Positions 1 to 12,513 of a DNA stretch of 64,000 nucleotides are shown here, piece by piece. The notes under the pieces were generated by a model, which made no database searches, was not told where the DNA came from, and worked only from the letters and a program-made list of their open reading frames with translations. The DNA lies in contig JAJEKB010020935.1 in NCBI GenBank assembly GCA_022393335.1, positions 97,814 through 161,813 of the forward strand, given 5' to 3'. The DNA comes from Macrotrachela quadricornifera. Taxonomy: Eukaryota; Rotifera; Eurotatoria; Philodinida; Philodinidae. How positions within the stretch are numbered: the stretch's first letter is position 1; each line of letters opens with the position of its first letter. Both the position numbers and the translations under genes were made by a program.

Positions 1-906
1 AGGAATACGTCTGCCAATGTATTGCATTTGCGGAAACGCGTCTAGACTCTATTTAAGGCATTCTTCGAACGCGTTCAGACACGACTTGAAAATTTTTTAA
101 AGTGGCGTTCAAACACAGTTCAATTTTGGATCGCGTCTGGACATGTTTATATTCAAAAAATATTGACATGAGTATAAAGGTAGTCTACTCGGTATAGATG
201 AACAGTTAACGAAGAAAGTTGCGTCTAGACGAAAATACGAACGTGAGTCCCGCAGAATGCTTCTTCGATGAAACGCTACTAAAATTTGAGGAAACGCTTA
301 GTATAATGTTTTCGCATCACATCGATGTAGAAGTTTGAAACTGGGAGCAGAAATTTCTTTTTAAATTTAATTTCAAAGACATGAATAATCAAAGACATAA
401 AATGTGTCTCGATTTTGAGTGAAGAACTCGTAAAAAATGCGAGTTGATATCGATAAGCTCATAAAAATATCTAAATACAGCATGAGAAGCATAGAGAATG
501 TCTTTATGACAGGCTTGCTACATTATATGGCTTATCAATATACAAGAGATCTCTCTACAATTGTAGAGAAGAAAAATATCGAATATTTTTTGTTGTGAAC
601 ATTTTTCGATAAGATGTCTTCTTTAAGTATATACCTAAAACTTTTTTATCTTTAATAAAACTGATCAACTACTTAGGAGTAGTGAACAAGTAAATTTTTT
701 TTACAATTGCATGAGATAGTGCTATCTGTATATCTCCTCATTCTTACATCTAGACAACAGAATCCTTTGGGAGTTTTATAATAACTCATTGAAGTCTATC
801 GTTCGAGCATATGCATGATCAAAAAAGCGATTTGATAGTTAGGGAGGTTCCCTCATCAATGAAACAAATATTTCTTGATTTTTATTGAAAATGATCGTAT
901 TCTAAT
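1..906. other. AT-rich noncoding stretch with a recurring GCGTCTAGAC-like motif
   Basis: I see no convincing coding sequence here. The first 250 bases are richer in CpG than the rest of the window and carry five diverged copies of a motif close to GCGTYYAGAC (near 38, 71, 104, 132 and 221). The end of the stretch holds a plausible splice acceptor (TTTCTAG at about 914-920) feeding the following gene, but no upstream exon can be found. Confidence 0.5.
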
Positions 907-933
907 TTGAAATTTCTAGATTCGTCGATAAGA

Positions 934-2349
934 ATGAATGATATTGAATGTTTTTTATCAAATTTATCTTATTTAATATATCTTGAATTGAATTTAAAAG
1001 GTGAAATTGATCTTGTTAATGGAAATCGATGGGAGATAATAAGTAAAAATTTAATTAAATTTAATTTCAAATTTCATGTGAAAATAAATAATATTAACTC
1101 TATTCTCAATTCATTTCGTAGTTCATATTGGCTTTTAAACAAACATTGGTATATTTCTTATGATAATCAATGTCTTTTTACAGTTCCTTACTTTGCTTCT
1201 ACATTTACAAATATTCCTTATTGTCCATCAATTTTTTCAACAGTATCTGATGATAAAATTTTTTATAATCATATAAATCATATTATTATATCCGAACCTC
1301 AAAATACAATGTTATATCGTTTTCATAATCTTGAAGAATTATCAATAGCATGTCCTATTTTCCCTGAATTTTTTTTATCTACAGTTAATCTAAATCAAAT
1401 TAAACAATTGAATTTGATATCACTTGATAATATACATTTATTTTTAATGCATTTAAATTTAATGCCTTGTCTATTTAAATTATCAATCAATGGACATTTA
1501 ACAGCAGATTTCATTGAACAGGTAAAAGATTATCGAACTAAACAAATTCGAATATTAGAAATTAATACTTCAACAAAAAATTTAAGTTATATTATTGAAG
1601 GATTAATATATCTCTTTCCACAAATTGAACATTTACGTATATCAACTATTCATTTAAGGAAAGATATGATTAGATTAATTGATAAATTTGAATATTTATC
1701 AAATGCATCATTTGTTATTAAATGTTCATCGACTAATATGGATCAAAAATGGTATTTTAAACCTGAATTATCTATATATGGAGTTCGAAGATTGACAAAT
1801 GGTACTTTTACATGTCGATTTGATCATTTACAAATCGATGAATCATCTTATGAAATTAATCTTTGGATTGGAAAACAGGTTTCTTTTTTGATATATTATT
1901 TACATTTTTTTTTTAAATTATGAATTTAGACACGAAAATCTTGGTGGAATATCCATTTTCCACCACGACGAGGATATTATTGGTATCAATTAATGCATAA
2001 ATTTTCTCATCATCCATATATTATTATGATTCAAAATATCTATTGGAAATTAAAGGCAAATATATTTATACCAAATACTTTAAAGATTTTAATTTATTTG
2101 ATAAGTATCTTCTGTTCTTTACGTAGTATCAATAATTATATTTCTCAGTTTGTCTTTCTTGCTTTTTTCATTATTAATTATTACAAAAATTCTTCAATAT
2201 CAATCGCTTGTTTGATTTTTATGTCTTTATATATCTTGTTTCCATATTTCAAGCATTTTTTGTCAATGATTCCCAAAATTGGATCTACGATATATAGAGA
2301 AATTTTCAAAATAATGTCATTATCTTTTAACAAAGGACGCTTGTATTAA
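934..2349 (+). CDS. 5'-truncated F-box/LRR-family-like protein, two exons
   Basis: Exon 1 opens in frame upstream of ATG 934 and runs to 1878. A GT-AG intron at 1879-1929 (51 bp) joins it in phase 0 to exon 2 (1930-2349). The exon 1 product is leucine/isoleucine-rich with irregular LRR-like strands and looks like the C-terminal part of the large bdelloid F-box/LRR-like family, including a pattern close to LELNLKGEIDLVNGNRWE. Exon 2 continues with WWNIHFPPRRGYYWYQL and then several hydrophobic segments. No F-box is present: an acceptor-like TTTCTAG lies just before the first methionine and no upstream exon is visible. The gene is therefore either truncated or its first exon is lost. Family assignment is from memory of rotifer proteins, and molecular function is unknown. 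Confidence 0.5.
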
Positions 2350-3498
2350 ACATTATATTTCTTTATCATTTTTTAAAATTTTAATAAATACTTATTTTAA
2401 TAATTAACGGATGAGATCTTTTCTTGTTAGTGGCTTTAGCAATCAGATAAAGTTTATGATAAAGTCAAAGAATTAATTAAATTGCTTTGGTATTAATTTA
2501 AAATTGAAAGAAAAGTCGTCTTAAATTTATTTTTGGTGATTAGTGTATGAGTGATGAAGGACTAACACATTATACAATTCAATTACTGATCAAGATAGTT
2601 TAGATTCAGAATTTCTAAATGATCAATTTGATGAATATTTTCGATCGAAAATTGGTTAGCAAACTGATCTATTTGGTCATTTATGTCAATAAGCTTCTCC
2701 TCTTGTGCAAGTCATTTTGTTCTTTTTTTTTTTTGAGAACTGGGCCGTCTTCTCACTACAACGGGAAATTGTTCCACCTCCAACAAAAATCCTTTTTCAA
2801 TATCAAACTTCCCATACTACCAAACGGGCAATTTATTTCAATTCGAATCTTTTCCAGGAGAAATGGTTTAACCATTTCTCGATCGACATGTAGAAATGAT
2901 AATGTGACGCCAAGTGCCGAAGATAACTCGATAGATTTGAAGAAAATCACATTTCTGTTTCGAGTTTGAATGTGCAAACAACTGTAAAATTTGCTCTCAA
3001 TCGCTGCATTAAATTCACGGCATTTATTACACCAATCGATTTACGAAAAAAATTAATTTAATATACCAAAAGAATTCTACGTAAAAGAATTTAATTAAAT
3101 GAGGGTTCAATCTTATTGTCTCCTTATTTCTGAACAACGATGATCCTAGCTTTTATCTTGTAAACAGCAAACGAACAGAGCCAGCTATCAATTATAATCT
3201 GATGACACATAAAGTGGATAATATATAACTGAAGATGATGAAGAACACTTCATTTAGTAAAGTCTCGATTTAAGTTGACAACAAAATGATGCGATTAAAA
3301 AACAAATATGAATTATTGATATCATCGTTTTTCTTTTGTTTAAACTTTCATTTTAATTATGTAGTTACAAAAACAGAGAGAGAAATAAGAATGAATTTTA
3401 ATATCAATTTTCAATTTAACTTTCTAACTTTTATATTTAATAGCTGTAAAAAAAACTCTAATAATTTAGTTCTTTTCTCACGTGCACTCTCATACATC
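2350..3498. other. Intergenic, no supported gene
   Basis: AT-rich DNA. Around 2705-2980 both strands stay open and give moderately protein-like translations, but neither shows a recognisable domain or splice context. This could be an old gene relic. Nothing else stands out. Confidence 0.4.
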
Positions 3499-4557
3499 CT
3501 ATGTTAATTTTTTCAGTAATTCAACAACTTTGTCTATAGGTAATTGTTCAACCTTGTTTCCTTCGTAGCCGCAAAGTGTTTGGCCGGCAAAAAGCGAATT
3601 AATAATTGCTTCTTCTATCGCTTCTATGGCAGCCATGAACAAAGGTGAGACATTATCATTACGTAATAATTTGACTTCATCATAGAAGCTCGATGATTCG
3701 TGTGGAATACGGTATGCAGTCGAAACAGCAATAACATAATCGCCACTACCATTTGATCCAATACCACCTGTTTGCGCTAGTCCCAAAAAAGCTCGCTTTG
3801 CTAAACGCTTGAGATTACGTGCATCCATTGGAGCATCGGTAATGACAACCATCATACATGAACCATCAAGATTTTCTTTAAAAGAATAAGAACCCAATTC
3901 AATGCCTACAGGTAATCCAGCTACTCGTAATACGCCACCAAAGTTTGTTTGTACGAGAACTCCAATAGTGAAGCCACCTAATGACGAAGGTAGTTTCCGT
4001 GATGATGTTCCAATGCCACCTTTGAAGCCGAAACTTACGGTACCTGCACCAGCACCTACATTACCTTCTTCCACATAATCAGTTGTTGCCTGACGAATTG
4101 CACTTAGTACATGTTCCTTCGAAATATATTTGCCCCGAATATCATTGAGAAATCCGTCATTTGTCTCACCTACGAGTGGATTCACTGAACGAACATTTTC
4201 ATTACCTGGCTGTGCTAATGTATAGTCAATGAGAGCATCGGCAGCCGTTGGAACACTGAGTGTATTTGTTAGGATGATTGGCGTTTCGAGTGTTCCCAAT
4301 TCTTCTACTTGTGTGTAGCCTATCAGCTTGCCGAAACCGTTACCAACGTAAATAGCTGCTGGACTTTTCTCTTGAAATTGATTCCCATCATGAGGCAAGA
4401 TTGCTGTAACACCTGTACGTATGTTACATCCTTCAATGAGTGTTACTTGACCCACTCGAACACCTGGTACATCAATAATCATATTTTGTGGTCCGGTCGG
4501 TAGTACTCCAAATCGAAAACCATATTCACGGGCCCGTTTGAATGACGATGATGCCAT
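3499..4557 (-). CDS. P1 (DmpA/BapA-type) aminopeptidase family protein
   Basis: Uninterrupted 352-residue protein of normal length for MEROPS family S58 (DmpA, BapA), N-terminal nucleophile hydrolases that self-cleave and remove N-terminal L-, D-Ala or beta-amino acids. Visible family features: DVPGVRVGQVTL near residue 29, an RTGVTAILPHDGN block near 47, a glycine-rich GNVGAGAGT segment near 165, KGGIGTSSR near 179, and GVLVQTNFGGVLRVAGLPVG near 199. The DGS-hydrophobic-TDAPM block at 231-244 should hold the self-cleavage site and nucleophile, predicted Ser233. NGSGDYVIAVST follows near 269. There are no introns or breaks. The bacterial-style single exon and family distribution suggest horizontal acquisition. 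Substrate (L- versus D- or beta-peptides) cannot be read from the sequence. Confidence 0.9.
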   Translation of the reverse strand: MASSSFKRAREYGFRFGVLPTGPQNMIIDVPGVRVGQVTLIEGCNIRTGVTAILPHDGNQFQEKSPAAIYVGNGFGKLIGYTQVEELGTLETPIILTNTLSVPTAADALIDYTLAQPGNENVRSVNPLVGETNDGFLNDIRGKYISKEHVLSAIRQATTDYVEEGNVGAGAGTVSFGFKGGIGTSSRKLPSSLGGFTIGVLVQTNFGGVLRVAGLPVGIELGSYSFKENLDGSCMMVVITDAPMDARNLKRLAKRAFLGLAQTGGIGSNGSGDYVIAVSTAYRIPHESSSFYDEVKLLRNDNVSPLFMAAIEAIEEAIINSLFAGQTLCGYEGNKVEQLPIDKVVELLKKLT

Positions 4558-6565
4558 TTAAAAGTCAATCTAAATAAACAGAGATTAAGAGTGCGGATGA
4601 GTGCAAGTATAAGATGAACTTAATAGCTATCTATCCCTAGAGATAGTTTACTCATTCTCATAAAATTTCCTTCAGGTTAAAATATGATTGGGTTTTTAAT
4701 TTTATGAAAAAAAAATTTTCATACATAGAAAATAAAGAAAAAAAACATCTGAAACAACTCGTTGGATAAATTGTTCGTCCCATCTTATTTAAAACATATT
4801 TCATAAGAATAAGAGAAAAAAAAGTCGTGCTCTTCTAATTTATCTGTATATTACACAATATCAATAATATGATTTAATGAAAGAGAAAGATAAATTGTAA
4901 CTAATATTGACACATCTTCATGTTTTATCACTGTTGTCATTCGTTCATTTATAATTCTATGCATATATAAGCACCTACACCAACATAAATACAATGGAAA
5001 GAAAAGAAAAAAAAGATAACACCTGGTGCTCTATAACGAATAAATGGACATAACTAAGTAATTTCACAATGAAAAGAAGCATAAAACACTTCCCTATCGA
5101 ATATTTGACAATCTTAATGAATTAACACTGTTTTGATCGATGCAAAGGTGACCAGACAATTCGTGAAGTGATCTATTAAGTTAAGTTGAGAACACATAAT
5201 TCAATAAGTGAAAAAAGTGTAGAAGACGTTTCATTTTTCACTTCATGAGCAATATTGATTAGATATCATCAAAATTAGTCGTAGCACTGTATAAGTCATC
5301 AATTAATTCGAGCTATTTTGGTTTTAAATGTAGAGAATAAGAGATGATAGCCTTTAAACTAACAGAAATTGCACGCCAAACACGGAGATTTAATAGAAGA
5401 ACTTAATCAAACGCTTTACTGTTGCGGTGACACTTCTGCTTTGATCAGAAAACTTTTATCGCTGATATAATTCAAATACTCTAACTTTTAATGTGTACGA
5501 GACGGTTATTGCATTACTCGAGAGCAAAAGTATAAGTTTAGTTAATAGAAATACTCTCTACAATTTTTACACTCAGTGAATTATGTATTCTCAACTTAAC
5601 TTAATAGGTCACTTCATCAACGAAAAAATAATGAAAAATTATAATAGGAATATATTATTACAACGAATTGTTCTAGAACCTATCATTTGTTCAACTATGT
5701 TGTGTTACTTTTATGCTCCTGTAAATCTCAAAATAAAGCTTCCTCATTAGTAATAACTTCTTTTGCACATTTCCAATTATAGACATTTTTCGAGATAACT
5801 CTGCATGGTTTTCTATAACTTTTATGATTAATTTTACATGGCTCTAACATCATAGAACCAACAGTTTTTCGTTGGTTGCTCTGTATACCATGGAAATATT
5901 CAACTTTCAGCATACAGAAAGAGAAGTAGATATGAGTGAAAGATGGATATATTACGCATCCCTTATTCACACTCATTGATTAACCTAATCATCTTGTGGT
6001 ATCAGACAGGTAATGGATAGTGAAAATGAAATTCGACAAGCGAAAAGTTGTCCTAAAGAATGTCATCGATAGTCCCATAATGATTGTGGATGCCAATCTA
6101 ATCCATGGATAATAAGGATTACTTTCACTTCAATGTCATTTTTTCAGTTTAGAAAATAATTTCTTTTTTGGTCACAAGCCATGAAAAAAAAGGTCCTCTC
6201 TTTCAAATGAAAACTAGTGATTACTGATAAATATGTATGCGAAATTCCATGGCTTTATATCACTACAAAGACGGATGAAGTGCACGGCTATTAGCTAAAT
6301 CATTTGACGTTTCTGTGTAGTTTATTACGTATGGATTACTATCACCAACAATATACAATAGAATAAACTTCAAAATTAAAAGGCAAAACATGTTCATTGA
6401 TTATGCTTCATTTGATATAGATGTATATAAATTATATGAAATAACCAAGACTTTATTAGTATACTATTGTCGAACACACTTACAATTAAATAAACAAAAA
6501 GAATGGATAATTTAAGAAATAATACATATTTACAGATGAGCTTTGGAAACATATAGATGTCTACA
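4558..6565. other. Long intergenic stretch between peptidase and FG-GAP gene
   Basis: No supported gene. Contains the inverted-repeat element at 5163-5616, described separately. The remainder is AT-rich with A-runs and short chance open frames. Confidence 0.5.
5163..5616. mobile_element. MITE-like element with about 40-55 bp terminal inverted repeats
   Basis: The left end (about 5163-5205) reads GAAGTGATCTATTAAGTTAA and continues through TTGAGAACACATAATTCA. The right end (5578-5616) is its reverse complement with about two mismatches (GAGAATACATAATTCA; GACCTATTAAG). Weaker complementarity extends about 15 bp inward. The roughly 375 bp between the arms carries no coding sequence. This architecture fits a nonautonomous DNA transposon. 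I could not identify a clean target-site duplication, so the outer ends are approximate and the superfamily is unknown. Confidence 0.65.
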
Positions 6566-9500
6566 TTAACATTCCTGTAATAGAACGTCAACATAATCTC
6601 CACCATAGTTAGCGATAGTAATATCTAACCAACCATCTTCATCGAAATCTGCAGCAGCAACTGAAAGAGGACGAAAACTATAACCTAATTCATATGAAAT
6701 TTCACTATTAAAAGTTCCGTTTCCATATCCTTCAAATAATAATACTTTATTAGTACCAGCAGTTACAACAATAATATCTAATATATGATCATTATTAAAA
6801 TCACCAATTGTAACTCCATATGGATAAGATAGAAAACCAGTTGAATAAATCATAATAGGTGCAAAACTTCCATTACCATATCCAAGAAGAATACCAGCAT
6901 TATCTGTTTCAGAATTGAGAACAATAATATCAGAATGATTATCATGATTTAAATCATCAGTAGTGATTGCAATTGGATGAGAATTATCTCCCATCGAATA
7001 TGGTATAATATCAGCAAAAGTTCCATCACCATAACCAAATAGAATACCTATATTATTGGTACCATAATTAGCAACAACTATATCAGATCGACCATCATGA
7101 TTAAAATCATTAACAGAAACTGAATATGGTTCTGATCCAATACCAGTAGAATATGTTATTATACCTCCAAAACTTTGACTACCATAACTGGTATATACAG
7201 CAATATTATTCATTAAATAATTGGCAGTAGTAATATCTAATTGACCATCTTTATTAAAATCTCCTACAGCCAATGATATTGGTCCTGATTTTTTCCCTGT
7301 TGAATACGATGGTCCTAATAAGAATTTTCCATTACCTAATCCATAGAGTATCATTACATTATTTGTTCCTGGACTTACTAGAACAATATCCATTGCTTTA
7401 TCATTATTAAAATCACCAAATCTAATACATTGAGGACTACTACCATATCCAACTGGATATAATATTATTGAAGAAAAACTACCATTATTATAACCATAAA
7501 AAATACCAATATTATCATTATTTTTATTACTAACAGCAACATCCGAAATATTATCATTATTAAAATCATTAACTATAATAAATATTGGCATTGAATTATA
7601 ACCAGTTGAAAATGAAATTTGTTTTTGAAAAGTTCCATCACCATTACCAATAAAAAGACCAATATTATCTTTACGATAATTTGCTACAACAATATCCAAT
7701 ATATTATCATTATTAAAATCACTAACAGCAACAGATTGTGGACGTGAACCATCATCTGTTGAATAAATATTTACTTTAGAAAATGATCCATTTCCATATC
7801 CTAATAAAATTCCAATACTATTACTATGATAATTTGCAACAACAATATCTATTTGTTTATCATTATTAAAATCTCCTGAAGAAATACCATATGGACATGA
7901 ATTATCTCCAGTAAAATATGTTAATACAGGAGAAAATTTTCCATAATCATATCCAAGTAAAACACCTATTGTATTTGAACCAGAATTTGCTACAATTATA
8001 TCTAATATATTATCATTATTAACATCAACACTAATACTTTCATATGGATATGAATTATAACCAACTGTATACATTATAAAATCTGAAAATATTCCATTTT
8101 CATATCCAAATAAAATACCAACACTATCATTAGCAGCAAATGTTACAGCAATATCAATATATGTATCATTATTAAAATCATATGTTATTATTGATGATGG
8201 TCTTAAACTATATTTATTTGAATAGATTTTTTCATTTTGAAATGTTTTATATTCATAATTTAAAAGTATACCTATATTATCTTGACCTTGATTAGCAACA
8301 ACAAAATCTGATCGACCATCATTATTAAAATCTCCAACTGCTATCGAACATGGTTGTGAACCATCTTTTGTTGAATATTTTAATGTATTATTAAAACTTC
8401 CATTACCATATCCAAAAAGTATACCTATACTATCATCATCTGCATTAGCAGTAACAATATCCAATTGATTATCTTCATTAAAATCACCAATAGTAACAAA
8501 ACGTGGAAATGAATCAAATCCAATAAAATAATTTGTTTCTGTTGAAAATGATCCATTACCATTTCCTAGAAAAATACCAACACTATCAGTTCCTGAATTA
8601 GTAACAACAACATCAGTTTTATTATCATTATTAAAATCACCAACACTAACTGAAAATGGATGTGAACCAATACCAGTTGAATAAGATGTTTCATATTGAA
8701 ATTGTGCAGCAACATATCGAACTAATAAATTAACAGAACTAATACCTGATTCAACAACAACAATATCCCATCGAGTATTATTATCAAAATCTCCAATAAC
8801 AAGTCCTTTCGGACCTGAACCTGAACTAAGTTGATATAATCTCCCCAAAGTAAATGAATCATTATCATATCCAATAAGAATAGCAACATTATCAGTACCA
8901 AAATTACTAATGATAATATCAAGTTTATTATCATAATTAACATCACCTAAAATAATTCCAGATGGATTTGAAAATGAATCATCTGTATAAATAATAGGAT
9001 CTTTAAATAATCCATCATTATAACCAAAAAGAATCATAATATAATCAGATGTTGAATCGGCAATAATTATATCTAACCAATGATCATTATTAAGATCACC
9101 AGCAATTATTGAATCAGGATGAGATTGAAAACCAGTTGAATAAGTTATTATTATTTGAAATGTTCCATCACCATTTCCAAATAATAATCCAACATTATTT
9201 GTTTCAGAATTAGCAACAGCAATATCGAATTTATTATCATTATTAAAATCAGCAATAACAATTGCACTTGGATCAGAACCAATTCCAGTTGAATATGTTA
9301 TTATTTTATTAAAACTTCCATTACCATATCCAATAAAAATACCAATATTACTAACACGAAAATTAACAACAGCGATATCTAATGATTTATCATTATTAAA
9401 ATCACCAACACTTACAAATATTGGAAATGATTGAAAACCAGTTGAATAATATTTTATATTTTCAAAACTTCCATTACCATAACCAATAAAAATTCCAATA

Positions 9501-10780
9501 TTATCAATACCATAATTAGCAACTACAATATCACTTTGATTATCATTATTAAAATCACCAACACAAACAGAACGAGGAGAAGATTCATTTTCAATTTTAT
9601 ATGATATTTCTTTTTCAAAACTTCCATTTCCATATCCAAATAATATTCCAATACTATCACTTGAAAGTTTACTAACAACTATATCTAAGAATTTATCATT
9701 ATTAAAATCACTTAAAGCAATTGATGATGGATGAGAACCACTTCCTAATGAATATTGAGTTTGTATTGCATCAAATTTTGATGAATATTCCATTAAAATT
9801 AATACATTATTTGTACCATAATTAATAACAACAAGATCTGATTGATTATCATTATTAAAATCAGCAACTATTGAGAAATATGTCGCATTACGATAACCAT
9901 TTCTATATGTTGTTATATTTGAAAATGATCCATTATCATATCCAGGTAGAATATGTACATTAGAATTTATTGAATCAACTATAATTATATCACTTTTATT
10001 ATCATTATTCATATCACCAATAGTTACATATGTAGGATGAGATTCATTATCAATTAAATATTTTTTTTGTTCATCAAATGTTCCATTATAATAACCATAA
10101 AATATTCCAATTGAATTTGTACCAGAATTAGCAACAATTAAATCAATTATTTTATCATTATTTAAATCACCAAGCGCTATTGAACATGGTCGAGATCCAA
10201 ATTCAGTTGAATACATTTTTACTTTAGTAAAATATCCATTTCCATATCCAAAAAGAATTCCAATATTATTTGTACCATAATTAGTTACAGCTATATCTAA
10301 TATTTTATCATTATTTAAATCACCAACAACTAATGAATATGGATTTGAATCATATCCCATAAAATTATTTATTTCATTCAAAAAACTTCCATTACCATAT
10401 CCAAGATATATACTTATACTATTTATACCATAATTAATAACAACTATATCATTTATATTATTATTATCAAAATCTCCAACACTAATAAATAATGGATGAG
10501 ATTGATCAGTTGAAAACATTTCATAATTAATAAAACTTCCATTTTCTTTTCCAAAAAATATTCCAATTTTATTTATACCATAATTAGCAACAGCTATATC
10601 AAGAATATCATCTTCATTTAAATTATTAACAACAACTGAATAAGGATTTGATCCAATACCAGTTGAATATATTATTTGATCTGAAAATTTTCCATTACCT
10701 TTTCCAAATAATATACCTATATTATCTCTCCCAGAATTTGCAACAACAATATCTAAATATTTATCTTTATTAAAATCACC
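6566..10780 (-). repeat. 28-copy coding tandem repeat, unit about 153 bp
   Basis: The FG-GAP array is also a DNA-level tandem repeat with a period of about 153 bases. Units are easily recognised by the reverse-complemented phrases ATTATCATTATTAAAATC (encoding DFNNDN) and CCATTACCATATCC (encoding GYGNG). Copies have diverged in sequence but keep near-constant length, so unit number rather than unit length probably evolves. Confidence 0.85.
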
Positions 10781-11229
10781 AATTGCAGCTGAACGAGGTT
10801 TTGAATCATAATCTATTGATCTTTCCATTGTTCGTTGGAACGTATAGTGACACACTTTTTCTAAAAAAAAATATAATTTTTAATATTTTTTTAAGACAAA
10901 ACAATTTCTTTACTTTCTTCTGGTGAAGTCAAACAAACTACAGTAATTCCAACCATCATGGAAATTATTGTGAATAAAGTGATTATCAAGCCAATGTGGA
11001 TCGATGGTTGCTTTTTTCTATATAAGATAAATATTAATTTAATTTCTATTAGAAATAAAATACTATACTGTGTCTCTAAAATAGTATCAAATATTGATGT
11101 ATTACTATCACTAATAGAATTTGTTGTATGACATAGTGTATTCGTATCCGAATTAGAAATCTTGTTTGAATGTGTGTTTAATTCCAATTCAATTTCAATA
11201 TTCATCGATTTTGTATCCATCTTTTTCAT
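6566..11229 (-). CDS. Type II membrane protein with 28 FG-GAP/VCBS repeats
   Basis: Three-exon model: 11229-11069, 11017-10914, 10860-6566, with introns of 51 and 53 bp (GTATAG..TATATAG and GTAAAG..TTTTAG). Both junctions keep the frame, giving about 1519 residues. Residues 1-61 are polar and end in KKQPS. Residues about 62-83 form one hydrophobic signal-anchor helix with positive charge on its N-side, placing the rest outside the cell. From about residue 108 there are 28 tandem units of about 51 residues, each with a calcium-loop motif like GDFNNDNxxDIVVAN followed by GILFGYGNGSF. This is the FG-GAP/VCBS pattern of integrin alpha chains and many bacterial surface proteins; each unit should form a propeller blade. 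Most units carry an NG[ST]F sequon. No integrin legs, lectin or enzyme domain is present. Such arrays are abundant in bdelloids. Ligand unknown; adhesion or sugar binding is only a guess. Confidence 0.88.
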
Positions 11230-12513
11230 TTCGTATGAGATATTATGTGGTTATAATAAAAAATATAATGAAGAAGGATGAAAATACGAGAAGGTAAAAA
11301 AATGAATGCATATTTTGTTTAGTGATTCTATAAGATAAGTATCAATATTTTTTTTATGTGTTAGTTTTTTTTTTATTAATACTTTTAACTATTATTTTGA
11401 TGCTTCTCTTTTTCGTTCTGTATATTCACATACATTATGTATAAATGAAAATCCCTTAAATAACGAATTATTGACACTTGTTTCGTCCTTTAATATTATA
11501 TCTGATTGACAATGATAAACATGTACAGACAAGTTATCATTTTTTTTAATGATATATGAGGTGATGTAAATGAATGATACATATAGAATCAACATGCACA
11601 TATAAATGGTTGTTAATAATATTTTTGTTAATTTGACAGTTACATAGGGATTTCTTTCATAGAAGTAACTAATTTACATTTATTGACTAACTCATTTAAA
11701 TGAAAGTTATTTGTATTTTGAAAAACAGAAATTTTCTTTTGTGCTAACTAATAAAATTTCGATTGCTGCTGAAAAACTAAGTTAATACATAGAAGGTAAA
11801 AATATGTTTTTGGTTTTTTTTTTGTCTTTCTCCAACGGAAGAGATGTATTTATCTTCTTATTAATAGTTATATTCACTTCATTAGATCAATGAGAGTCAG
11901 TATAGTCATATGAATTTATATGAGCATAAATTCCTTATGATAAGTTATAGTCGTTTGCAAAAATACGGGTACAAAAGTAGAAATTTTTTTCTAATGTTTT
12001 CATATGAGGTGAAATAACTATCAGCTTTTGACTTTTTTTTTCGTAAGAAGTCTACTCATTCTCAAAATTGTTTAATATATTCGTTTGACATTATTATAGC
12101 AATGTGGAAGACCAACATAGTTTTTTTGATGTGCACTAAGAAAGCTTTCATGAGAATTTTCTATTCATAATATTAATAAATTTAGTCGGATATAGAAGGA
12201 GAAATAATTAACGATATACTCTCAATACAGTATCTACTATTACTTATTGAATTAACTTTAGTGTATGCTCTAATAATAATAATGTCGTTGTTCTTCTGAT
12301 TATAAATAATTGTCTGTTGTATTTACTGATATAATGTGCGAAGAACTTGAGATTATGCTAACTCACTATAATGAAAATTGTAGAATTTCGCATTTTACAT
12401 CTTGTGATATTTATTTAATATATTAAGTAAATAAAAATCGATATAATAGAAATATGAATGTCTAAAAGTATGATTACTAAATAGACAACAATCTAGCATA
12501 TTGATATCGATGT
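11230..12513. other. Intergenic, no supported gene
   Basis: AT-rich. An open stretch on the minus strand at 11392-11601 has a hydrophobic start but no domain or splice context. The segment 12400-12471 is one copy of a direct repeat shared with 16770-16854. Confidence 0.45.
12400..12471 (+). repeat. Direct repeat, copy 1 (partner at 16770-16854)
   Basis: Contains CTTGTGATAT followed by TTTATTTAATATATTAAGTA and then AAAATCGATATAATAGAAAT. The same order of words recurs 4.4 kb downstream with a handful of substitutions. It sits just beyond the stop codon of the AAA+ gene. Confidence 0.7.

Noticed and set aside
2619..2977. Overlapping open frames on both strands
   Set aside because: No domain, splice context or homologous motif; mutual openness on both strands is common in this composition.
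5728..5976. Short minus-strand open frame with MSVNKGC start
   Set aside because: No recognisable motif and no flanking splice signals in frame.
8722..8946. Leu/Ile-rich minus-strand frame inside the FG-GAP gene
   Set aside because: Out-of-frame shadow of the repeat array.
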